Below the pieces are notes generated by a model. The model searched no databases, was not told the DNA's origin, and saw only the letters and a list, made by a program, of their open reading frames with translations. This document shows positions 1 to 4,966 of a stretch of 5,918 nt of DNA, piece after piece (position 1 is the stretch's first letter; every line of letters starts with the position of its first letter). Made by a program: the position numbers and the translations under genes. The DNA comes from Actinomycetes bacterium (GTDB lineage: Bacteria > Actinomycetota > Coriobacteriia > Coriobacteriales > Eggerthellaceae): contig JAEWYG010000071.1 of the NCBI GenBank assembly GCA_023395755.1, positions 1 to 5,918 on the forward strand. The letters are read 5' to 3'.

Positions 1-21
1 TGATGCTTTTTATCACCCCTG

Positions 22-30
22 ATTATACCA
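22..30 (-). promoter_or_regulatory. Extended -10 promoter firing leftward out of the window
   Basis: Read on the minus strand this is TGGTATAAT, a perfect TATAAT with the TGn extension. Seventeen nt upstream lies only a poor -35 (TTATGG, minus strand of 45-50), which extended -10 promoters tolerate. Transcription would begin near position 15 and leave the window, so the gene served is not visible. The site lies beyond the minus-strand terminator at 82-101, so it would start a new leftward unit. Confidence 0.45.
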
Positions 31-81
31 CATAACGTAACCGTCCATAACAATAAATATTGCTAAATTTTGACAAAACAA

Positions 82-101
82 TACCCGCTGATCAGCGGGT
101 A
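82..101 (-). terminator. Intrinsic terminator on the minus strand
   Basis: This is a 20-bp perfect palindrome (TACCCGCTGA and its complement). As RNA it folds to an 8-bp stem with a GAUC loop. On the minus strand the stem is followed at once by UUGUUUUGUC, a U-rich tail; on the plus strand no T-tract follows. The hairpin begins 4 nt after the stop codon of a 38-codon minus-strand frame, as expected for the end of a leftward gene. A palindromic operator is an alternative, but the U-rich tail favours termination. Confidence 0.55.
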
Positions 102-105
102 CGAC

Positions 106-222
106 TTAAAGCTGGGTGTTTATGCTCTCAAACTCCGGCGGGTAACGGATGCTGGCGTGTGTGGTGTTTGCGTTAACATTCCCTTTCCTGTCTTTGATTG
201 GTAAGCCTTCGTTTTCAGCCAT
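106..222 (-). CDS. Possible 38-residue minus-strand ORF or 3' remnant of a lost gene
   Basis: From ATG (222-220) to TAA (108-106) the frame reads MAENEGLPIKDRKGN..., ending in YPPEFESINTQL. I do not recognise the family. In favour of coding, the composition is protein-like (charged, few rare residues) and an intrinsic terminator lies 4 nt past the stop. Against it, no good ribosome binding site precedes the ATG and no convincing minus-strand promoter lies between it and alr. The frame stays open upstream to 480, but there it is antisense to alr and Arg/Ser-rich, so that part is probably a shadow. It may be the surviving tail of a gene whose 5' part was lost when alr came to lie here, or a genuine small protein. 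Confidence 0.27.
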   Translation of the reverse strand: MAENEGLPIKDRKGNVNANTTHASIRYPPEFESINTQL

Positions 223-242
223 CGGCCACACGTTGCTGCCAG

Positions 243-251
243 TGCTATACT
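243..251 (+). promoter_or_regulatory. Extended -10 promoter of alr
   Basis: The sequence is TGCTATACT: TATACT matches TATAAT at 5 of 6 positions and carries the TGn extension. No good -35 is seen at the usual distance (223-228 is CGGCCA). Transcription would start near 257-259, just after the upstream ATG at 253. This favours the downstream ATG at 292 as the alr start and gives a leader of about 35 nt. Confidence 0.5.
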
Positions 252-283
252 GATGCCCGAACGAAAGTGGCTTGAGCGAGAGT

Positions 284-287
284 GGAG
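284..287 (+). promoter_or_regulatory. Ribosome binding site deciding the alr start
   Basis: GGAG lies 4 nt before ATG 292, in a purine-rich stretch (GAGAGTGGAGCAGC). The spacing is slightly short. The rival in-frame ATG at 253 has no Shine-Dalgarno and is overlapped by the -10 box, so 292 is the better start. Confidence 0.45.
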
Positions 288-291
288 CAGC

Positions 292-1677
292 ATGGCGGCA
301 CAAGATCTTCCCAATGGATTTACCGGGTTTGCGAAGCGTAAGCCGGGATTCGAGCCGGCGAGTGCAAGTGTTGGACATACGCCGGTGGGAGCGTATACCA
401 CTGAAGGTACGCCGTTGTCGGGTACTCCTTCCGTGTCTGAAAAAGGTACGCAAGGCGCGTTTCAGTACGCACGCGATCACGTACGTTCTGATGCGGGTGC
501 GGCGAACTTTGATCCCGATAAACTACGCCTTATCCCCGCTACCGATCGTCGTTGGGCTTGGACGGAAGTAGATTTGAACGCCGTCCGTCACAACATGACA
601 GCGCTTAAGCAGCAGGTAGGTCGTGGTGTGCGCGTTATGGCGGTGGTGAAGGCCGATGGTTACGGCCACGGGGCGGTACGCTGCGCAAAAACAGCGCTGA
701 ACTCGGGCGCTGATTATTTGGGTGTGGCGACAGTTGATGAGGCAATCCAGTTGCGCGAAGCGTTGGTGAACGCGCCTATTTTGGTGCTTTCCCAGCCGCC
801 TATGGAAGCTATTGCGCTGCTCTTGGCCTATAAAGTTATGCCAAGTGTTTACACACCCGACTTCGCCATCCAGTATGCTGAAGCGGCTGATGCTTACGGT
901 ATTCGCGCCCCGTATCATTTGGCTGTGAACACGGGCATGAATCGTATTGGTGTGCGGCATGATGAAGTGGTTGAGTTTATGTCGCAGGTGAGTTTTCATC
1001 GTGCGCTCGATTTGGTGGGTACGTTTACACATTTTGCTACGGCAGACATGCCAGAAACACTGGACTTTCATATTCAGACAAAGCGCTTTCTTGAAGCGCT
1101 TCAGGCTATGAAGGTTGCAGGCTTTGATCCGGGTATCATTCACGCGGCCAACTCGGCGGCTACTATTCGCTACCCCGATGTGCACTTTGACATGGTTCGA
1201 CCTGGTATTGCTCTGTATGGTCTGCACCCATGCCAGGAAACGCGCATGATGATAGACTTGCGCCCAGCCATGAGCGTGCATGCGCGCATCAGCGATACGC
1301 GACTCGTGCCGATGAGCGAAGGTGTTAGCTATGGGCTAAACTACCGAAGCCCCGGCAGTGTGAAAATTTGTACGTTGCCCCTTGGTTACGCTGACGGCAT
1401 GCGCCGTGGTCTTTCTGGCCGTACTGAGGTGATCATGGAGGGTCACCGCTTTCGTCAGGTGGGCAATATCTGTATGGATCAGTGTATGTTTGAGGTGGAT
1501 TTACGCACGTATGGTACACGGCGTCGCTTTGACCCGCAGATTGGCGATGAAGTACTGGTGGTGGGTCGCCAGGGCGATTCGATAGTGACGCTGGATGACA
1601 TGGCGAACACACTAGGAACCATTCATTACGAGCTTTCTATAGGCTTTGCTCAAAGAATGCCTCGGTTGTATGTGTAA
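292..1677 (+). CDS. alr: Alanine racemase with a long N-terminal extension
   Basis: This cytoplasmic PLP enzyme interconverts L- and D-alanine, supplying D-Ala for peptidoglycan. Numbering here is from ATG 292 (461 residues; add 13 if the ATG at 253 is used). The family core starts at WTEVDLNAVRHN (about residue 90). The PLP lysine is K120 in AVVKADGYGHG. NTGMNRIGV (213-221), HAANSAATIRYPDVHFDMVRPG (284-305) and GVSYGLNY (344-351, catalytic tyrosine 347) follow, then the GNICMDQ motif of the C-terminal beta domain (391-397). All key residues are present, and the core of about 373 residues is of normal size. The oddity is about 88 residues in front of the core, rich in Gly, Thr, Ser and Pro, with no signal peptide or recognised domain. 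The start is chosen for its GGAG site and because the promoter -10 abuts the upstream ATG. The glycosylase gene follows 17 nt downstream, probably co-transcribed. Confidence 0.96.
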   Translation: MAAQDLPNGFTGFAKRKPGFEPASASVGHTPVGAYTTEGTPLSGTPSVSEKGTQGAFQYARDHVRSDAGAANFDPDKLRLIPATDRRWAWTEVDLNAVRHNMTALKQQVGRGVRVMAVVKADGYGHGAVRCAKTALNSGADYLGVATVDEAIQLREALVNAPILVLSQPPMEAIALLLAYKVMPSVYTPDFAIQYAEAADAYGIRAPYHLAVNTGMNRIGVRHDEVVEFMSQVSFHRALDLVGTFTHFATADMPETLDFHIQTKRFLEALQAMKVAGFDPGIIHAANSAATIRYPDVHFDMVRPGIALYGLHPCQETRMMIDLRPAMSVHARISDTRLVPMSEGVSYGLNYRSPGSVKICTLPLGYADGMRRGLSGRTEVIMEGHRFRQVGNICMDQCMFEVDLRTYGTRRRFDPQIGDEVLVVGRQGDSIVTLDDMANTLGTIHYELSIGFAQRMPRLYV

Positions 1678-1694
1678 AGCAGAAGGGACACTTC

Positions 1695-2282
1695 ATGTCT
1701 AAGCCTCATATTTCCTTAGAGGACCTTCGAACGCAGGTTGAAGCTTGCCATAAATGCCCCCTTGCCGATGGCCGAACGCAGACCGTATTTGGTGTGGGCG
1801 ACGCAACTGCGCGCGTACTTATTGTAGGAGAGGCTCCCGGCAAGAATGAAGATTTGCAAGGAGAGCCGTTTGTTGGTAAGGCGGGGCAGTATCTCAATGA
1901 GTTGTTGGCTATTGCCGGACTCGATCGCAGCGATGTATTCATTGCTAATGTGTTGAAGTGTCGCCCTCCCGGAAATCGTGATCCGCGTTCAGAAGAAATT
2001 GAACTATGCACACCTTACTTACGTGAGCAAACACGCACGATCGACCCTGAGTTCATTGTGACGTTGGGCAACTTCTCTACGAAGTTTATTCTGAAGACGG
2101 AAGTGGGCATTACTCGCTTACATGGCACGTTGCAGCAGGCAGGGAGGTTTAAGGTGTTTCCTATTTTTCACCCTGCGGCTGCAATTTATGATCGTTCGAA
2201 ACGTGAGGCATTGGAAAACGATTTTGCCACGTTGGGTGAATTGCTTCGTGCGAATGACGCTGAGAGAGTTATTGTCTCGTAG
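1695..2282 (+). CDS. Family 4 (iron-sulfur) uracil-DNA glycosylase
   Basis: This enzyme removes uracil from DNA, starting base-excision repair of deaminated cytosine. At 195 residues it has the usual family 4 length. The four cysteines of the [4Fe-4S] cluster are C18 and C21 (CHKC), C89 (LKCRPPGNRDP) and C105. The uracil-site motif is GEAPGKNEDLQGEPFVGKAG (45-64), and the C-terminal DNA-binding/catalytic loop is FHPAA (158-162), matching HPS/A-type family 4 motifs. This family has no homology to E. coli Ung beyond the fold, so no ung symbol is given. The start ATG has a strong AGAAGGG site 7 nt upstream, and the gene sits 17 nt after alr, so it probably shares the alr transcript. The stop is TAG; the frame after it stays protein-like for 16 codons to a second TAG. 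Annotations such as SPO1 DNA polymerase-related protein are older names for this family. Confidence 0.95.
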   Translation: MSKPHISLEDLRTQVEACHKCPLADGRTQTVFGVGDATARVLIVGEAPGKNEDLQGEPFVGKAGQYLNELLAIAGLDRSDVFIANVLKCRPPGNRDPRSEEIELCTPYLREQTRTIDPEFIVTLGNFSTKFILKTEVGITRLHGTLQQAGRFKVFPIFHPAAAIYDRSKREALENDFATLGELLRANDAERVIVS

Positions 2283-2415
2283 AATTTACCTGCGTTTGAA
2301 GCGTCGGCTCCGGAGTCGGCTGCGGGAAAGTAGCGTGCGTTGTAGGCTTCTTCGGGGTTTTTCGTTCCGCTTGCCGTTCGGTAACGCGCTTGAAACATTC
2401 GGGCATTATTGCCAT

Positions 2416-2424
2416 TGCTATAAT
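2416..2424 (+). promoter_or_regulatory. Extended -10 promoter of nfnAB
   Basis: The sequence is TGCTATAAT, a perfect TATAAT with the TGn extension. The hexamer 17 nt upstream (CATTCG, 2396-2401) is a poor -35; a TTGAAA at 2390-2395 is a better match but 23 nt away, too far for normal spacing. Transcription would begin near 2431, giving a leader of about 70 nt before the nfnA GTG that includes the stem-loop at 2444-2470. Confidence 0.5.
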
Positions 2425-2443
2425 GAAAGGCTCAATCGGCATA

Positions 2444-2470
2444 AAGCAGCACCGCGGTACGGTGCTGCTT
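2444..2470 (+). promoter_or_regulatory. Perfect 11-bp stem-loop in the nfnA leader
   Basis: AAGCAGCACCG pairs perfectly with CGGTGCTGCTT around a 5-nt loop (CGGTA). The tract after the stem is GCATATTTGAG, too weakly U-rich for a convincing intrinsic terminator. If the promoter at 2416-2424 is real, the hairpin begins about 13 nt into the transcript and ends 13 nt before the GGGAAGGG ribosome binding site. It could be a 5' stabilising hairpin, an attenuator, a protein-binding inverted repeat, or a leaky terminator for the alr operon. Confidence 0.5.
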
Positions 2471-2501
2471 GCATATTTGAGACGGGAAGGGCAGAGACAA
2501 C

Positions 2502-3392
2502 GTGTATCCCATCGAAAAAGTAGAGGCTCTCAATGCGGAAGTGACCCGCATGGTAGTGCATGCACCTGATATTGCGCGGAAGATTAAACCTGGTCAGTTC
2601 ATTATGTTGCGTATCGACGAACAGGGCGAACGCATTCCGCTGACCATGAACGACTATGACGTAGAGGCGGGTACTATCACTATCGTCTTTCAGGCGGTAG
2701 GCGCTACAACAATGCGTCTTGCTCAGATGCATGAGGGCGATAAGTTGCTTGATTTTGCTGGTCCTCTTGGCAACCCTACCGAGCTCGAGGGTGTTAAGCG
2801 TGCGTGTGTTATCGGCGGTGGATTGGGTACGGCTATTGCCTATTCCCAAGCAAAATGGCTGTATGATCACGGGGCAGAGGTAGACGTAATTACGGGTTTT
2901 CGCAATGCAGATCTTGTGTTGCTCGAAGATGAAATCAATAAGTGCTCTACGCGCCAGATTGTTATGACCGACGATGGTTCCAATGGTAATAAGGGGTTGG
3001 TAACGGCTGCATTGCAGCAACGTATTGACGAGGGGGCCGATTACGACCTTGTACTCGCAGTGGGGCCCGTTATTATGATGAAATTTGTGGCTGCGACAAC
3101 AAAGCCTTATGGCATAAAGACGCTGGTGTCCATGAATCCTTTGATGATTGACGGCACGGGTATGTGCGGTGGCTGTCGCGTAAAGGTGGGTGATGGGTAT
3201 TTCCACGCCTGTGTCGATGGCCCCGATTTCGATGGTCATTTGGTCGATTACGATGACGCCATGCGTCGTGGCGTTATGTATCGTAGTTTCGAGAGTTCTG
3301 CTCGCGATGCGGTTGCAGGTGCCTTGGCTTCTGAGGGACGCGACTGTGGCGGCGTGGGTGTGTCTGCTGCTAACGAGGGGAAAGGGGCCTAG
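2502..3392 (+). CDS. nfnA: NfnA: FAD/[2Fe-2S] small subunit of ferredoxin-NADP+ transhydrogenase
   Basis: This 296-residue protein belongs to the PyrK-like ferredoxin-reductase superfamily (often annotated sulfide dehydrogenase beta subunit or sulfide/dihydroorotate dehydrogenase-like). With NfnB it makes a cytoplasmic complex coupling NADH and reduced ferredoxin to NADPH. An N-terminal FAD domain has RIPLTMNDYD (44-53) and GPLGNPTE (87-94). The nucleotide domain has IGGGLGTAIAY (104-114). The C-terminal cluster motif DGTGMCGGC...C provides C222, C225 and C237, with D217 five residues before the first Cys. Characterised NfnA proteins ligate the [2Fe-2S] cluster with one Asp and three Cys, and D217 fits that role. 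The following CVDGPDFDGHLVDYD is typical of NfnA rather than true PyrK. The start is GTG with GGGAAGGG 10 nt upstream. nfnB begins 2 nt after the stop. There are no pyrimidine genes nearby, which argues against PyrK. Confidence 0.92.
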   Translation: MYPIEKVEALNAEVTRMVVHAPDIARKIKPGQFIMLRIDEQGERIPLTMNDYDVEAGTITIVFQAVGATTMRLAQMHEGDKLLDFAGPLGNPTELEGVKRACVIGGGLGTAIAYSQAKWLYDHGAEVDVITGFRNADLVLLEDEINKCSTRQIVMTDDGSNGNKGLVTAALQQRIDEGADYDLVLAVGPVIMMKFVAATTKPYGIKTLVSMNPLMIDGTGMCGGCRVKVGDGYFHACVDGPDFDGHLVDYDDAMRRGVMYRSFESSARDAVAGALASEGRDCGGVGVSAANEGKGA

Positions 3393-3394
3393 CC

Positions 3395-4876
3395 GTGGCG
3401 AACCTCAACGTGAACAAGCAAAAGGAAAAAGTACCCATGCCCGAACTCGATCCTGTCGAGCGAGCGCGAACCTTTGAGGAGGTGGCGCAGGGCTATACAC
3501 CAGAAGATGCGGTGAGTGAGGCTCTCCGTTGCATTCAGTGTCCAAAGGCACCGTGCGTCTCGGGTTGCCCAGTGGGTGTACCTATTCCGCAATTTATCGA
3601 ACAGATTGGTGAAGGCAACTTCGCTGCGGCTTACGCTATCGTGAAGGGTGCGAATGCCCTGCCCGCGGTGTGTGGCCGCGTGTGCCCACAGGAGACACAA
3701 TGTGAGGGTGTGTGTACGCGTGGCAAAAACGGTGAACCGGTGGGTATTGGTCGTCTTGAGCGCTTCGTGTCAGATTGGGCAGCCGCACATCCTAAGGAAG
3801 CCGCTCAGGCGGTGGTGGCGTTGTCTCGTCATTGTGTAGTCGAACCCAGTGACGGTGCGTGCCCTGTTGTGCCTGAGGTGCTTGCTTCTGCCGATTTAAG
3901 TGGTAAGCGAGTGGCAGTGGTGGGCTCTGGGCCGGCATCGCTTACGTGTGCCGGCGAGCTTGCCAAACACGGTGCCGATGTCACGGTGTTTGAGGCATTA
4001 CATAAAGTGGGTGGCGTGCTTACCTACGGCATTCCCGAATTCCGACTTCCGAAAAATATCGTGGCGCATGAAGTGGACGCGTTGGGAGAAAGTGGCGTAT
4101 CGTTTGAGTTGAATGCGCTGGTGGGAAAGCTGTATGACGTAGATGAACTTCTTGATGAGCGTGGTTTTGATGCGGTATTTGTTGGCACCGGTGCGGGATT
4201 GCCAAGCTATTTAGGCATTCCGGGTGAGGGTCTAAATGGTGTGTCGGTTGCAAATGAGCTGCTCACACGCGTGAATCTTATGAAGGCATATCGCTACCCT
4301 GAATACGAAACACCGGTTTATGCTGGTGGGCACTGCGTGGTGGTGGGTGGTGGTAATGTGGCTATGGATGCGGCCCGTACGGCTAGGCGCCTTGGTGCTG
4401 AGGTGACGGTGGTATATCGTCGTAGTCGCGACGAGATGCCAGCTCGCACTGAAGAGATACATCATGCCGAGCAAGAAGGTATCAAGTTTCAGTTGCTCAC
4501 CAATCCGGTGCGCGTTTTGGGTAACGATAGCGGTTGGGTTACCGGTGTAGAATGTGTTCGCATGGAATTAGGAGAGCCTGACGCAAGTGGGCGCCGCCGT
4601 CCTGTGGCCGTTTCGGGTAGTGAATTCGTTATTGACGCGGATATGATGATTATCGCTGTTGGCTCAAAGACAAACCCCCTTATTGCTGAGACTACACCGG
4701 GACTTGAGGTGACGTCGCGTCACCTTATTGTGGCCGATGAAAATACTTGTGCGACATCGAAACCGGGTGTATTTGCTGGTGGCGATGCAGTTATCGGTGC
4801 GGCAACCGTTATTCTTGCCATGGGTGCGGGGAAGCGCGCTGCGGCTGGTATTGCCGATTATCTCATGCGAGAGTAG
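3395..4876 (+). CDS. nfnB: NfnB: NADPH/FAD large subunit (GltD-like) of ferredoxin-NADP+ transhydrogenase
   Basis: At 493 residues this is often annotated glutamate synthase small subunit or homotetrameric GltA, but its partner next door is NfnA, not a glutamate synthase large subunit. The N-terminal domain carries C46, C49, C54, C58 and C93, C97, C103, C107, enough for two [4Fe-4S] clusters. E100 in CPQE matches the glutamate reported as a ligand of one cluster in characterised NfnB. An FAD Rossmann motif GSGPASLTCAGELAKHGA (177-194) has Ser where Gly is usual. The NADPH-binding motif GGGNVAMDAARTARRLGAEV (318-337) and the closing FAD motif AGGDAVIGAATVI (461-473) follow. Residues about 131-168 are longer than the usual linker and hold C147 and C156. 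The GTG start has AGGGGAAAGGGG 7 nt upstream and lies 2 nt after the nfnA stop, so the two are co-transcribed and probably translationally coupled. The bifurcating role is inferred from family knowledge. Confidence 0.93.
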   Translation: MANLNVNKQKEKVPMPELDPVERARTFEEVAQGYTPEDAVSEALRCIQCPKAPCVSGCPVGVPIPQFIEQIGEGNFAAAYAIVKGANALPAVCGRVCPQETQCEGVCTRGKNGEPVGIGRLERFVSDWAAAHPKEAAQAVVALSRHCVVEPSDGACPVVPEVLASADLSGKRVAVVGSGPASLTCAGELAKHGADVTVFEALHKVGGVLTYGIPEFRLPKNIVAHEVDALGESGVSFELNALVGKLYDVDELLDERGFDAVFVGTGAGLPSYLGIPGEGLNGVSVANELLTRVNLMKAYRYPEYETPVYAGGHCVVVGGGNVAMDAARTARRLGAEVTVVYRRSRDEMPARTEEIHHAEQEGIKFQLLTNPVRVLGNDSGWVTGVECVRMELGEPDASGRRRPVAVSGSEFVIDADMMIIAVGSKTNPLIAETTPGLEVTSRHLIVADENTCATSKPGVFAGGDAVIGAATVILAMGAGKRAAAGIADYLMRE

Positions 4877-4879
4877 TAT
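4851..4879 (+). promoter_or_regulatory. Candidate promoter for folC at the end of nfnB
   Basis: TTGCCG (4851-4856) and TAGTAT (4874-4879) are separated by exactly 17 nt, and each matches its consensus at 4 of 6 positions. The -10 overlaps the nfnB stop codon. Transcription would start near 4886 and give a leader of about 80 nt that contains the hairpin at 4908-4951. The matches are modest and could be chance. Confidence 0.25.
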
Positions 4880-4907
4880 TCAGGCATGTTGTGTGTCTCG
4901 GAACGAA

Positions 4908-4951
4908 AATATGCAAGCGGGCGTTTCGTGTGAAGCGCTCGTTCGCATTTT
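4908..4951 (+). promoter_or_regulatory. Long leader hairpin ending at the folC Shine-Dalgarno
   Basis: Around a GTGT loop (4928-4931), 4916-4927 pair with 4932-4943 (12 bp, including three G-U pairs). After one mismatch, 4911-4914 pair with 4945-4948, and after another, 4908-4909 pair with 4950-4951. The 3' arm ends in ATTTT and is followed directly by the folC site GGAGGG (4952-4957). The A-run on the left and T-run on the right would also suit a bidirectional intrinsic terminator. Since no promoter fits between it and folC, readthrough is needed for folC expression, suggesting attenuation or a translational control element. Confidence 0.5.
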
Positions 4952-4966
4952 GGAGGGAAATGATTC

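Larger units (their letters stand above)
2283..2501 (+). other. Intergenic region between the glycosylase gene and nfnA
   Basis: No gene is supported in these 219 nt. The first 48 nt continue the glycosylase frame after its stop. A modest imperfect hairpin around 2309-2326 (CCGG loop, two G-U pairs) has no U-tract, and the T5 run at 2358-2362 follows GGGG but has no solid stem, so no good terminator for the upstream operon is visible. A minus-strand frame (start at 2398) runs back into the glycosylase gene without a ribosome binding site and looks like antisense noise. The right half carries the nfnA promoter and leader hairpin, listed separately. Confidence 0.6.

Noticed and set aside
70..75. 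Perfect TTGACA -35 hexamer on the plus strand
   Set aside because: No -10-like sequence lies 16-18 nt downstream; that place is filled by the GC-rich palindrome at 82-101.
523..1281. Long minus-strand open frame (252 codons) antisense to alr
   Set aside because: It lies wholly inside a certain alanine racemase gene, is rich in His, Arg, Asn and Thr as antisense frames are, and has no ribosome binding site or family resemblance.
2345..2362. GGCTTCTTCGGGGTTTTT, resembling a terminator for the alr operon
   Set aside because: The only stem around the UUCG is three pairs, two of them G-U, so the T5 run has no stable hairpin before it.
2186..2398. Minus-strand 70-codon frame starting in the intergenic region (MFQARYRTASGTKNPEE...)
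   Set aside because: The protein-like look is largely the reverse image of the glycosylase frame and its post-stop tail. There is no ribosome binding site, and it ends inside the glycosylase gene.
2122..2523. Plus-strand 133-codon frame spanning the glycosylase 3' end and the intergenic region
   Set aside because: It is Arg/Leu/Cys-rich out-of-frame shadow sequence with no ribosome binding site or known motif, and it runs through the nfnA promoter and start.
2418..3239. Long minus-strand open frame (273 codons) antisense to nfnA
   Set aside because: It mirrors nfnA codon structure, is His/Thr/Ile-rich, has no recognisable motif, and would cover the nfnA promoter, leader hairpin and start.
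2502..3392. PyrK (dihydroorotate dehydrogenase electron-transfer subunit)
   Set aside because: No pyrD or other pyrimidine gene is adjacent, the partner is a GltD-like protein, and the cluster motif has the Asp-plus-three-Cys pattern of NfnA.
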